This document shows positions 24,270 through 35,952 of a stretch of DNA of 64,000 nt, one piece after another. The notes below the pieces were generated by a model, which searched no databases, had not been told where the DNA came from, and saw nothing but the letters and a program-made list of their open reading frames with translations. The translations under genes and the position numbers were made by a program. How positions within the stretch are numbered: the first letter of the stretch is position 1; each line of letters opens with the position of its first letter. The stretch comes from Lepiota brunneoincarnata (lineage: Eukaryota; Basidiomycota; Agaricomycetes; Agaricales; Agaricaceae), in assembly GCA_023014365.1 (NCBI GenBank), contig JAEBUN010000006.1, forward strand, positions 310,001 to 374,000. The letters run 5' to 3'.

Positions 24270-25457
24270 ATGGCCCACTATATCAGCCGCTCTTCCCTCC
24301 AGAACCCTCTCCGCCTCTCCAACCTCACACGCTCACGCTGGTCTGTGTCCCTCGCTCCTCGCAAGATGTCTACAGTAACTAGTGGCAACTACGAATACAT
24401 CGTCACTTCCCGTCCCGAACCCCGTGTCCTTCTCATCCAGCTCAACCGCCCCAAGGCCCTCAATGCGCTTTGTAGTCCTTTATTCCAAGAACTCAACAAG
24501 GCTCTCGCAGAGGCAGATAAAGACGACACTGTGGGTGCCATGGTGTTGACCGGTTCTGAGAAGGCTTTTGCCGGTGCGTGTTGGTGATGCATCTCTGGAA
24601 CTTGTCGACTGACGCAGTCCCTGGTTCGGAAACAGCGGGCGCGGATATCATAGAGATGAAGGACAAGCAATGTATGTAGGGTATCTTTATTCTCTAATCC
24701 GCTTACATTCACGCCTCGTAGTCGCGGACGTGTACAAGACCAGGTTCCTCGAGGACTGGGCTCAAATCACCAAGATCACCAAACCCATTATCGCTGCAGT
24801 CAGCGGATATGCAGTGCGTCGCCTTATTCTGTTCTCTTTCTTTCTCACTTTCATTGAACAATGTACCCCTAAACCAGCTTGGAGGTGGATGTGAGCTTGC
24901 GCTTATGTGTGACATCATTCTTGCCTCTCCTACTGCCAAGTTCGGCCAGCCCGAAATCAATTTGGGCGTCATCCCGGGTGGTGGGGGATCTCAGCGTCTT
25001 GCTCATTTAGTTGGAAAATCCCGTGCCATGGAGATGGTTCTGACCGGTCGTACCATCACCGCGCTTGAAGCCGACCATTGGGGTATGATTAGCAGGGTTG
25101 TCGGTGAGGGCGAGGGAGAGGTGGTCAAGGAGGCAGTTGCGATGGCAAAGACGATTGCTAGCAAAAGCCAGATTGCTGTTCACGCTGCTAAAGAGGTTGT
25201 CAATGAAGGTATGTCTTTGATAGGGTATCACTTTTATAGGTCGAGGCATTGAGTTTTGTTGTTAGCCTACGAAATGACCTTGACCGAAGGTCTCAAGTAC
25301 GAGAGGAGGATTTTCCACGGTTTGTTTGCTACCAAAGACCAGAAAGAAGGTAGGCAGTATTGTAATCCTTGGTTTTTTTCCCCGTTAAACCCAACACTTC
25401 TGCAAAGGCATGAGTGCTTTCGCCGAGAAGAGAAAACCAAACTTCACTCACTCATGA
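24270..25457 (+). CDS. Mitochondrial enoyl-CoA hydratase
   Basis: Crotonase-family enzyme adding water to 2-enoyl-CoA in fatty-acid beta-oxidation. An N-terminal region rich in Arg and Ser ([18 protein letters not shown]) is a likely mitochondrial presequence; a second ATG ([13 protein letters not shown]) could give a shorter form. The fold is clear: [25 protein letters not shown] followed after an intron by [30 protein letters not shown], then [20 protein letters not shown]. Both catalytic glutamates (GCELAL and GQPEI) and the oxyanion-hole glycines are present. C-terminal part: [33 protein letters not shown]. Length of about 290 residues is standard (ECHS1 type). Several introns of about 50 bases. 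The 3' end overlaps or touches the opposite-strand DUF4536 gene. Confidence 0.92.
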
Positions 25458-25898
25458 ATGTTATCTGGGTGACTCTGGCCCATCAGGTTCACATAGGGTG
25501 GTTTCACAACCCAACCTAGTCGGCATTCTTTATTATATGTCATTTCTATCAGTTTGAACTCTGAAAAAGACTCGTGAAGCTCACATTGGTACCACCGTAT
25601 CACGCTTCCAACCAACATTGCTTAAGTAGACAAAGTTAGACACATAATAAGGAAATCAGACATATGACATACCAACGCCCAAACCACCGACAATACGCTT
25701 TTGTGCGGGGCTGCCGGGTGCGGACCCTCTCGACTGCCATAAAGCATAAACGCCTACACCAGCGAAGGTCGCAGAACCAACTATGCGACACGAGAGACAA
25801 TCTTTGCTTCCGGTTTCAATCTGCTTCACCAGACTGTGGCTGACGTCGCCCCGTGGCTTTATTTCCGGGGTTTTGTCTCCGTTGGATGCACTATTCAT
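25448..25898 (-). CDS. DUF4536 / DMAC1-like small membrane protein
   Basis: Exon 1 (ATG at 25898) encodes [20 protein letters not shown] followed by [20 protein letters not shown], the hallmark CxxC-plus-membrane-segment of the DUF4536 family, which includes animal DMAC1, a mitochondrial complex I assembly factor. After an intron (GTATGT ... CTTAAG, about 25618-25668) the frame continues [13 protein letters not shown], the expected second membrane segment. The reading frame then stays open to TGA 25448-25450, overlapping the stop of the enoyl-CoA hydratase on the other strand. That tail of about 40 residues is unlike the family, so the true 3' end may lie earlier through a further splice. Inner mitochondrial membrane is the likely location. 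Confidence 0.7.
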
Positions 25899-27028
25899 CG
25901 TTTATGCTCACGAGTGTCGGGTGTTGGGAATGGTTACGAGTGGGAATCTTCTGCACGTGATTACTGCCGCACTTTACCTCATCCTCATTGACGGTTCAAT
26001 GTTTAATTGCTGAAAAATCTTTCACCCTCCTGCATCATTGGCCTGGTGCATTGCTTCAAACTGGCACGCCCACAGCCTCACGATCGTACATTCGTACAAC
26101 GCCACAAGCCGAGAGCTTCCCTAGGACGTGCTCAAAATATTCAGCCTCATATATTTATCCGGACTTCTTCCAGTGATAACTGCATTTGCCTGCCTCGTTC
26201 CAGGCATTAGCCTTCCTGGGAGTTGGATGACGGTGGTTACTTGTCATTGCCACTGTCACAGAGTAGAGATCCCAGGAAGTCAGCTTTCAGGGCCCTTGCC
26301 TTTCAAACCTTGCTTTTCCCAGGTAGGTCAGTCTATAGCTTTGTCCCGAGAGATGTGCGTGATAATAATGGGCCGATTTAAGTGGCGATAATATATCCAG
26401 GGCTTGGTGGTTGTTCCGGCATGTGGGCTGGGACAAGAGCGCAACAAGTCATCAATCACCAGTCGAGTTCTTTAGTCTTGTCCCATTCAAACCCCCAGTC
26501 TAAATGCGGCCGGATAAATAGATTCTCAGGTGACCCTCCAATGGCCACCAACGCAATGGCATACGGGACAGCGCCTCAACCGAATAGTAATAACAACACA
26601 GGCGCACATACACATGCAGTGAAAATCCGGTTCTCAGCTAGTTGGGAGTTGGCCCCAGGGTCATGTGGAGATGCTGTGAGCAACAATTTATATCCCACCT
26701 CCTCCCCTTAGGGCTCCTTGTGTGTGTCGTGCTTATCTCTTGAGCATCCTGGGTTTCTCAAGAACCCGCGGCCGATACCCTGCGAAGCAGGCATCGAATC
26801 TCCAAAAGTGGATTTGGTGTGTCCACAGTCTCCCTGCCTGTCGGATCTTTTCTCAGTCCACTCGTGTTGCATAATTAAATAACCCACGCAGACCCATATC
26901 AAGCAGTGAATAGTTCTTCCGGAAAACTCTGGCAACTTTCACACTGGTACTACTTTTACTCCCTTGCCACCACTACTACTCCCATCACGACCTGCACGGC
27001 AAAAGACACCATCACGAAAATTTGCACC
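25899..27028. other. Intergenic region of about 1.1 kb
   Basis: No gene supported. Open frames here are short and lack family motifs; one near 26128 looks like a signal peptide but begins with GTG. The right part should include the P450 promoter. Confidence 0.4.
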
Positions 27029-29678
27029 ATGTTCAACGCCACTGCCGTGCCATTCGTAAAAGATGGGCCACTGGTCAAGCTGTTAACGGTGTTCCAGGAT
27101 CATACCTCGAACGTATGTCGTCATGACTGATATGCGCTTCGCTTTGTTCGCTGATCTTGGTTTTGATGTTACTCTACCACCTCGCCTTGTCTGGATTTTG
27201 TTTTTCCAACTACGACATGTAGTCTGTGACGCTTGCAGTTTTATCGACGGTCGTAGGAACGGTATATGCGCTCTATCGGAAGCTTACAAGGATTTCCGTG
27301 GCACATATCCCGGGTCCTCCCCTGGAGTCTTTCGTGCTTGGTCAGTAGGTGGTGATTAGGAAGTGTGATGCTTCTCATATCGATGGGCGCGCGTACAGGG
27401 AATCTACCCGAGATTTTCCAAAGTCAAGTCGGAGCAGCTGACTTCAAGTACCAGAAAGAGTATGGTGATGTTGTCCGGATCAAGGGCCCTTTTGGCGTGA
27501 GTATGAGTTATGCGAAAGGATTCTGGGGTGTTGATAATTCTTTCTACAGGAAGATCGACTCCTCATTTCGGACCCAAAGGCTCTTCAGTATATTTTTCAT
27601 ACTTCTGGTTAGTGCTAGTCAAAGCATAGCGATCATCACAGATAGTCATCCCACTCGACGCCGCAGGATATAATTTCCTGAAATGGCCGGAGAGGACGGA
27701 GATATCCCGAGTGCTTATGGGTCGGGGTTTACTCTGGGCGGACGGCGAAGTTCACCGCCGCCAACGCAAGGTTATGCTACCTGGATTCGGTGGTAAGCAA
27801 ATGCAGGCCGACTGCGAGCGAGTCTGGAGCATCCTGACTCTCCGAGCAGCACCGGAGTCCAAATCCTTCGTACCCATCTTTCGGCGCATTGGAACGGAAG
27901 TGTGTGGCCAGAACTTACCTGAAGTTCCCGATCACTTACGCGTGTCTTCTAGTTGACTAGCCAATGGTCGGACGTTCTCGCGAGCTCGCCTGATCAAAAG
28001 GCGGTGTTCAACGTAGCCTGGTGGCTTTCCCGTGCGACGATGGACTCCGTTGGCGAAGGTACAGCTCTTCGCATTTAGCCCAAACTCCGTCGCTTACCAT
28101 AGCACGCACAGCGGCGTTTGACTATCAATTTGGCGCTCTTGCGAACTCGAAGAATGAATTCATGGAAGCATACATGGGACTCATGTGTGTGGGCGCTTCC
28201 CCACTCGCCCCTTCTTTCTGGGTTCAAATTCAAATGGTTTAATATTATCTTGATGCTTCGCAGGTCTGACACGTTGGGATCACCGTCGAGGTCGGGGATC
28301 TTTATGCAAACCGTGCTACCCGTCTGGGTCCTCCAGCTCATGTCCAAGTATTCGAACCGTCGGAACCTCAAACACGCCCGACACACGGCTCAGTTAGCTA
28401 ATGCGGTTACGCGCCGGCTGGTCGACTCGAAAGCCGAAGCCCTTCTACAAGGAAAAGGAAATAAGGATATTCTTAGTTTATTAGGTTCGTTTGTTATCTC
28501 TTCTCAAAAAATCTTGGTGATGTGACACTCGTTCTTACTATTTACTGCAGTTCAGGCGAATGCATCGGAGGAGGCTGGGACGAAGCTTACAGATGAAGAA
28601 CTCTTGGCACAAATGAGGTGTGTCCTGAAGTCTCCACATCACCGTTTCCTTTAGCTGGCGGAGGAGCTTATTCGATTTTAATTTATTCATATTCTGCTTT
28701 CAAGGACGATCCTGCTAGCTGGCCACGAAACGAGTGCTACGACACTCTGCTGGGTGCTTCTTGAACTTGCACGTCATATAGACGTACAAGCCAAACTGCG
28801 TAAGGAGATACGAGAAACTGAAGCTGCTATCCACGCCCGTGGGGGTTCCGACTTCACCGCATCTGATCTCGATAGCATGCCCTACCTCAACGCAGTCCTC
28901 AAGGTCAGTTGTTCACCCGCGGTCGAATGTGACCATCTGTTCTGAGTTTGCTCCAACTCGTAATCCCCCTATGCTATTTCTGTGCAATAGGAATCAATGA
29001 GATTCCATCCAGCGGTGTACCACAATTATAGACTCGCTGCTCGAGATGATGTGTTGCCACTTTCGAAAGCGATCGCCACGACAACTGGCGAGGTCGTCAC
29101 AAAGATTCCTATCCCCAAAGGCCTCAAGGTCATTCTCTCGATCTCCGGTTACAACAGGTCCGCGGATACTTGCATTATTCTATAATTGTTACTCAACGGA
29201 GCCTGGCCGTGTTCCTGGTGTTTGGTGCTCGGCGCGCCGATTTTTGCAGAAACCAAGAGGTGTTTGGTGAGGACGCTCATACATACAACCCGGATCGGTG
29301 GTTCAGAGATATCGGGGAGAAGAAAGGTCCGAGTGTGGGTGTATATGGCGGTTTGTGAGTTTTTTGTTTTTGTTTTTTTGTTTTACCTGGGTTTCGCTTC
29401 ATGTCGGTCGTGAGCACCTTACTGAGACATGTTGTCTTTCATATGCGGGCAGGTTGACTTTCGCTGGCGGTGTAAGAACCTGCATTGGCTGGCGGTTCGC
29501 TCTGTACGAGGTTCAAGCCCTGACGGTGGAGATTATCAATAATTTTGAGCTTGGGGTGACGCCGGAATTAGAGAGGCTGAGGAGGGAGGCGTGTTTGGTG
29601 ATGATTCCGACACTGGAGGGCGAGCAGTTGAAGGGTGAAAACTTGCCCCTCAAGGTGACTTTGGCTCAGAGAGATTAA
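27029..29678 (+). CDS. Cytochrome P450 monooxygenase
   Basis: Haem-thiolate monooxygenase, anchored in the endoplasmic reticulum. Exon 1 (27029-27112) has a strong GTATGT donor; exon 2 (from 27233) gives the membrane anchor SVTLAVLSTVVGTVYALYRK and then HIPGPPLESFVLGNLPEIFQ. Family landmarks follow in order: helix C region GEVHRRQRKVMLPGF, I-helix LLAGHETSATTLCW with the acid-alcohol pair, K-helix ExxR in ESMRFHP, PDRW motif, and the haem loop TFAGGVRTCIGWRFALYEVQ with the axial cysteine. It ends at 29678 with LKVTLAQRD. About ten introns. Size of roughly 540-560 residues is usual. The subfamily and substrate cannot be assigned from sequence reading; no biosynthetic cluster surrounds it. Confidence 0.92.
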
Positions 29679-29988
29679 ATCTTGGAAACGATCAGGACAT
29701 TGAAACATTCTCTTGCCTTGTGTTGTACTGTGCAATGTACTTCAACTAACGAATTCTATAGTTTCTATTTTCATATTTACTGAGATACAGGTAGCTTCTC
29801 TAGTCTTGAGTACAGCAGCACGAAGACCGCTCTTTTGTGAGACCCGAATAAGGAGCCCTCAACGCACTTAATGCCGCAGCCCGAAGCTTGAGCCGCGAAC
29901 GCGTTATTTGGTTTTATTGTGCAACGCCATCTCCCAGTCAGCGCAGGATTTCGGAGGAGCATGCACCAGAGGTAATTGGATTTTAGGC
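29679..29988. other. Intergenic region, about 310 bases
   Basis: Lies between the P450 stop and the Mtf2-like start; holds the P450 3' UTR and the next promoter. No distinct element recognised. Confidence 0.4.
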
Positions 29989-31294
29989 ATGCTCGGCAAA
30001 ACTCGTGTTTCTCGCTCACTTGCATCATCATCCAAGATACGTTTGGCCCACTACTGCAGGTCATTTGCTCAGCCAAATGTACAGGACCTTAGCGAACAAC
30101 AACCCGAAGCATCCAGAATTGCTTCTCGTCAACTACAATGCGCCAAGCCTATACCCCGTCATCGCTCATTAGACATCGCCCGTTTGACGAACTATCGTCA
30201 AACTAGGTGGTTCTCATCTCGGTAAGCAAGCTACTTGGCAGCGGGGAGGGGCACAAACCTAACTAAATCTCACAAGACCTTCAAAACCGGGCAACATGCC
30301 TGAGCAGTCCATCTTCAATTCCCCAACGTCACCTTGGGAGCAGTTATTCGCTGGGTCCACCATTCCTGCCGCCCAAAAACCCAAACCCAAACACTCATCC
30401 TCCAGCCCTCCCGTCCGTCGAGTCGAAATGACAGCCCAAGAACAAAAAACCTTCACCGACCTCTTTGACGAAATCTTCCGCATAGCAGAAGCTGCAGAAT
30501 CCAAGCCCTCCACTGCTGAAAACCTTGAAGATGGAGATGAAGCACGCGCCTTTTCAAGCGAATTCTACGACCGCATCCGTCGAACGCCTCGAACTCCAAA
30601 ATGGGACCGAGAAATGAGTGAGGAGCTAGACAAAAAGAAGGAGGAGATGGATCTATGTCATACAGATCAGGAGCTGTTGGAATGGATGATCGTGGATGTA
30701 TTCGGTGAATCGCAGAAGTGCGAGGCTGAGGCACGAGGAGCCGGGACGGAGACAAGGACCAAAAGGAGTGTGACATTGCAGCCTGCGTGGTATCCCTACA
30801 TCCTCGCCCACCTCATGCGTACCTTCCGCGACAAGTACCATAACCCACACACCGCACTCGCCATTTTCAATTATGCCAAAAGGCTATCAATTGCGTCGTA
30901 TACGTTTGGATGTTCAACGGGTGCATACAACGAACTCATCGAAACATATTGGTCGTGTTTTCGGGACGCGGATGCCGTCTTGGACGCACTGAAGGAGATG
31001 AGGGTGGGTGGCGTTGCGATGAACACCAGGACGGGCCAGTTGCTTGATACCATTCGACGAGATATTGGCATGGAGCAGCTGTGGTCGGACGAAGAAGCGT
31101 CAAGTATCATCGCACGATTGGACGCGAATAGGAGGAGCGTGGGTGGCTATAACACGTTTAAAAAGTCCAAAGGGAAACAACAGTGGGACCAGTGGAAAAA
31201 CCAGGCTCTTCAGGATGACCCAGATGATAGCTGGGGGTTCAACAATTGGGACACAGGCTCGACACCGCACAAGACAAGAGCCCGATTTGCATAA
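29989..31294 (+). CDS. Mtf2-like mitochondrial RNA-processing/translation protein
   Basis: Two exons (29989-30221, 30277-31294) join in phase to 416 residues. The N-terminus (MLGKTRVSRSLASSSKIRLA) is basic and hydroxylated, a likely mitochondrial presequence. The C-terminal half matches the Mtf2-like domain found in yeast Mtf2/Nam1, which couples mitochondrial transcription to translation: LQPAWYPYILAHLMRTFRDK, NPHTALAIFNYAKRLS, YTFGCSTGAYNELIETYWSC and AVLDALKEMRVGGVAMNTRT, a PPR-like helical pattern. The tail is Gly/Trp/Asp-rich (QDDPDDSWGFNNWD). ATG at 29989 is preferred over an upstream frame extension because it begins the presequence-like segment. Confidence 0.75.
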
Positions 31295-31514
31295 GAACAA
31301 TATAGTTCATACCAGGGTTTATGGAAGATATTACAGTATAATTCTCGGGACGCTCCCTATAGTCGTCTAATCCCAAGTCATTAGCTTACAGAAACTAAAG
31401 AGCAGAGCAGTCGAAATTGCAGAAAGTTGAAGGATGAATAGGTAAAATAGAAGCATGGTATAGATCATACTAGGTCTTTTCCGTGCGAAATCATAGTTTG
31501 AAACTGGTCCAACC

Positions 31515-34500
31515 TCATCGACGACGGTCTCGCGACTTGGACGATTTGGGTGGCGGGTTTTCGGGTATAGCACCAAGTCCGTGTGCAGGCTTGTACTGGG
31601 GATCTACCTCGTCGCATCTCAGATGCAATAGTAGGTTGTAAACAAAGAGTTGTTCAAATCTACGGTAAGACGATCGTCAGGCTTGACTAACACCCTAGAG
31701 TGTGGAGAACAGCTGCTTACTGCGCGTTAGTGAACACAACCGACATCGAGTCAGAGTTGCATCGTAGAAGGTTTGGAGCCATCACAAGTGCCAGGTTTGC
31801 TGCAGTCATTTTCGTAATATTCTGCGTCTTCTCTTCCAAAAACAGCTGGAGGAAGCTGATCACGAAAAGGACAACACGTCGATTGATCGTAGGTAGCCGT
31901 TCGACAATCCGTATGCATGCCTCCGGGCTATTCGAGTTCATGACACAGTCGTTGTACATCTCGTCAGGAATCAGCGGGTCGCAGAGTTCCCGCAGCCATA
32001 GCTTCATGAGCGACCCAAGGACGAAAGGGTCATCGACATTGTCCAGAGTATAATACCCGCGATCAATGCGAAGTTTCAACTCAGATACAGAGTCGGCGTC
32101 CCCCGGCACTCGGAAGATTCCTTCTGAGCGAAGGCCTCCTAGTGCAAGAATACCATCAGCGAGGAAGGGAAGGATGATGGGCACTTTGTTATGCGGATAG
32201 TTGCGCTCTTGGAGGCGAATGATCGCGTCAAGCGATTCACCGAAGGTCGACGGGTTGAATGCGGCGTCCTACATTTCCGAGTTTAGGGGTGACTGATGAA
32301 CGAACAAGAAGTTGGAACCTACTGAAGCGGTCTCAATTTCTGCGATCGTTGGCGGCTTGCCGCGAGGGCCCTTCTTGGCTATCGATGCCAAGCGGCGTAG
32401 ACAGTACTTTGCAATCACGTCAATCCGACCTTCTTGTTGTGTTGTATGCCTCTGGATGAAGGCTTGTAGGTAGGTTTCAAAGTTCTTCGATGGAGGGAAA
32501 CTGCCTAAGGAGAACACAGAGAAATTGCCACCCTTTGAAGGTGCTCTCACTGTTGAAAGTGCGGTCAGCATCAAAATGTAATATTATTACCAAACGATAG
32601 ACTTACGGATTGGGATTGCCCGTCAGTTGCTTCATGACCTGACAACAAATCTCGTCTCGGAGTTCACCATGAGAGAGACCTTCTCCAATCAGCCATCGCT
32701 CCTCCTCCAGAACCCCAGAGAAACTAGGAGTCAGTGAGGTCGAGGATGCATTAAGATGAGGGACCATCGAGATACGAGTGTCAGGTTGCAACCGAACACC
32801 AATTGGCTTTTCACGTTCTCGATCTCCCATGATTCGCTGGATGACTTTGAATATTCTCACTGCGTCTTTGCCAAGCGATCTATTGAGTGTCAACAATGGT
32901 GATGTTAGAGGAGCCTGATAACTCGTCAACGATTCATGCTCAGACGAAACATGACACTGCAGAACCTGACTGACTTTCTGCCATGTCATCAATTGAGCTA
33001 CTGGCACCCGTCTCCTGAAAATGAAGCCACTCCTGTGAGTAGAAAAGTATTGTTTGGCATATTCCGATTCCGAAAATTGCTGAATATCCATCCGAAGGTC
33101 CTGCGGTAAGGTACGGTATGTCCTGGAAAGCCCAATGAGCTTAAACTACGACATGAACCCGAGGTAAGGTTTACCCAGAGCTTAGAGTCGTAGTTGATGC
33201 AGCAGCTGGCACAGGTCGAACATATTCTACGAGTATGGGCTGACCTTGCGCCCTGTTTTTGACTGGACACATTTCCATAGTGGCAGCTGGAGTGATAATC
33301 AGCTGTTAAGACTATGCATAGAGAGAAAGCTCCAGACCGTGATTTGGCATTGGTGCGCTGATGCCCTTGGCCGCGATCTTGGATGAACTCGGGTCATTGG
33401 ATTTCGCGTGCGCCGGTCTGGTTGGTGAAGGTGGCATCTCACGATGGCTTCTTCCACTGGAGGTATCGCTTTGTACGTCGACACTGGGTACAGCTCTATA
33501 ACTTGAGTTACTCGCGAAACTTGTATCTGTGGGCGATCCCTTGTTCAAGGAAGCACGATCGATATCTAGGTTGGCTAACATTTCCACAGCAGCGCTGAGG
33601 CTCTGTGGTTGGGGTGAACGGTGAGGGGTATAAGACAGCCCGCGTGCCCGAGAGACCGAATCGGAAAAGTGGACATCGCCATTAGGTCGAGCCTTGCCAT
33701 TTGGACTATCCCTATTAGCTTTTGGCAACGACTTGGGGCTGCTCTGTAGCTTTGAATGGTGAGATATGGGCGACGGGGGCGTAGAATGCTCCGTTGCATA
33801 AGGAGAACCCGGGATTGGTGTCAACTGCGGACTGATCACAGGACGAAGCCCTCCATTTAGTTGATCACCCGAGATGGACCTCCTGACAACGTGTCTTTTT
33901 CCAGAGCTTGCTGATGCTGAACGACTGGAATGCGTCTGGCGAATTCGCAGTCTATCGGGAGAGGAGCGATTTTGGACGGAAGTATGGGACCGCCGATTAA
34001 TAGTTTGGTCTCCTGAAAGCCCATCAATCTGCTGATCGTCTTGGGCGAGGGCGCTGGGTATCGATTGAGAGAAACGATCAAACTTGGTCTGAGACAGGCG
34101 CCGACCGAGGGCAGTATTCTGCAGGGCGGCTGTCACTGTTTCTGGAGCATCCTGGTGACAGGGATGCACGTACCTGCACTATTCCTAAGGGTATCACAAA
34201 GCCCTCGGGGCGATCCCAGACGGTATCTCCAGTTTTAGTCTGATAATAATAAGGTATTCCGCCACGCGATTCATCGCCCAGCTCCCACCATTCCCCCTCA
34301 GTACTCGGGGGCAACCTGCATGTCAACCGTGAGCTCAAGAACCCGTCGCAAAGCAAACAAAGGTTACACAAAATGTCCGACAGGCGGATCCCAGCTGACC
34401 TGTCCGGTTGCTGGACAGGCGTAGAACGAGGTTTGTGTCTGTCGTTGGGTGTCAGACCCTCTAGGCGCATCCATCACCACTCAGCTGCCACAAACCTGCG

Positions 34501-34768
34501 GATCAACTAATGTCACCCAGAAATTCGATCCCCATGCAGCATCATCTGGTTCGTGGGCTTTCCCAGGAGACCTTGGAGTAGGATGGCGAGAGGAGCTGCG
34601 TGATATTGAGCGCGAAGGAGTTGCTATTGAGTGTTCCGGTGCCTTGCCCTTGGCAGAGGAGGCGGACGGGTGACGCGAGACAGGTTTGGGTGAAACTGCG
34701 GTGGGTGTTGTCGGAGGTGGCGTGGTTTGTTCCTGCGTAGGATTGTCGGGCTTGGTCATCGTGGACAT
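31515..34768 (-). CDS. WW-MyTH4-RhoGAP protein (ARHGAP39/Vilse-like)
   Basis: GTPase-activating protein for Rho/Rac/Cdc42, likely acting on the actin cytoskeleton. Start MSTMTKPDNPTQ at 34768, then a Ser/Pro-rich region and a WW domain (EWWELGDESRGGIPYYYQ, TGDTVWDRPEGF). A long disordered stretch (about 34169-33312) follows. The MyTH4 domain reads SPLLTLNRSLGKDAVRIFKV, IQRIMGD and HGELRDEICCQVMKQLTGNP. The C-terminal RhoGAP has its arginine finger in GGLRSEGIFRVPGD, plus LMKLWLRELCDPLIP and NLALVMAPNLLRC. Last exon ends PPPKSSKSRDRRR, TGA at 31515-31517. Domain order equals animal Vilse/ARHGAP39. Roughly 900 residues, with introns of 50-60 bases. The family call is firm; the specific GTPase is unknown. 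Confidence 0.9.
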
Positions 34769-34937
34769 TATCTGTAACTGATTACAAAATCTCCCGGCGG
34801 GGTATTGAGCACCTGAAGACCAAAAAAATTACGGGTGTGGTCGAGAAGGTGGATGAGCGTTTAGGGCATCCAACACGCATATCGAGGCACGGCCACTAAG
34901 CCCAGAATAGTATTCCACGATAAGATAAGATACCGCA

Positions 34938-35952
34938 TCACCCGCCCAGCTTCTTCTCAGCCGCGCCGACAAATCGCTCTAGAACCTCAATGTCCTTCCC
35001 ATCCCCGCTGATGGACCTTCCTACCCTCTCGTAAATATTTGCAATCCCCCGGTATATTTCCCCTCCCTCCCCGCCAACAAAGTCCGCGATCTCCTGCATT
35101 TCTCCCACCCAGCGATACGCCTTGGGCAGCATCCGAGGAACCTGCATCGTAAGCTGGCGCAGCTGCTGGGGCCGCGAGTCACTAAGCTCTGAAATGAGAG
35201 CTTCCGCCGTTGCAGGAGAAGATGCATGCGCCGCTGTCAGCGATGTGAGCCAAACACAATGCTTCAAACTCGCGTCCACAAACTGACCCAGAATCATTGT
35301 CGTCATGAGGCCCGTCACTCCCTTTGAGATTCCCTGTTGTATGGGAACTGGAATGAATAAAACACCCAGAAATCTCCGAGAAACTACCCACAGCATAAGA
35401 CATCTTCAACGCACTAGCATCTCCAATGCCAGCACCTTCGCCATCAAGTGCTTTTGTGCGGAGCCCACATGCAGACAACCCCACAAATGACGATAATGCC
35501 TCTCGATCGTTTGTGTCCACACACGCGTAGAAAACAGGGTTATAAGTGCCCTCCGGCGGCCCACCAATGATACACGCATCTACAAACACTACAGATGTTT
35601 CTCGAAAGAGCTCCGCAATTTTCTTCACGGTCGTAACGTTCACAGCGTTGCAATCCGCGTAAACAAGCGATCTGTCCGATGCGCGGGTTTTCGAAGCGAG
35701 TTCTAGCTCCTGGGCTATTCTCTGAGCTAGGGCTAGAGCATCGCGAGGCGGGAGGATGCTGAGGATAAAATCCGATCTTTCGATGATTTCCCCAAAAGAT
35801 GCATCTATCATTCCGGCCTCCTGAGCCCTTTTGCGTGTCTGCCCCGAACGGCCCTCTAGATGTGTGAGCACGGAACACCCCGCTTCTGTCAATTTCCGTG
35901 CAACTCCTCCACCCATGGTGCCGGCTGCAATCACAGTGATGACAGGCGCCAT
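34938..35952 (-). CDS. 6-phosphogluconate/3-hydroxyacid dehydrogenase-like protein with DUF1932 C-terminus
   Basis: Two exons (35392-35952, 34938-35333) join in phase to 318 residues. The N-terminal Rossmann domain starts PVITVIAAGTMGGGVARKLT, the NAD(P)-binding GxxxxG pattern of beta-hydroxyacid dehydrogenases, and continues DFILSILPPRDALALAQRI, VYADCNAVNV and FVDACIIGGPPEGTYNPVFY. The helical C-terminal DUF1932 domain includes ALKMSYAGISKGVTGLMTTM and PKAYRWVGEMQEIADFVGG. Substrate unknown: such proteins are usually annotated as 6PGDH-like or 3-hydroxyisobutyrate dehydrogenase-like oxidoreductases. No targeting signal is visible. Confidence 0.85.

Noticed and set aside
26128..26391. Signal-peptide-like 87-codon frame, candidate small secreted protein
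   Set aside because: The start would be GTG, not ATG, and there is no conserved cysteine pattern or believable upstream exon.
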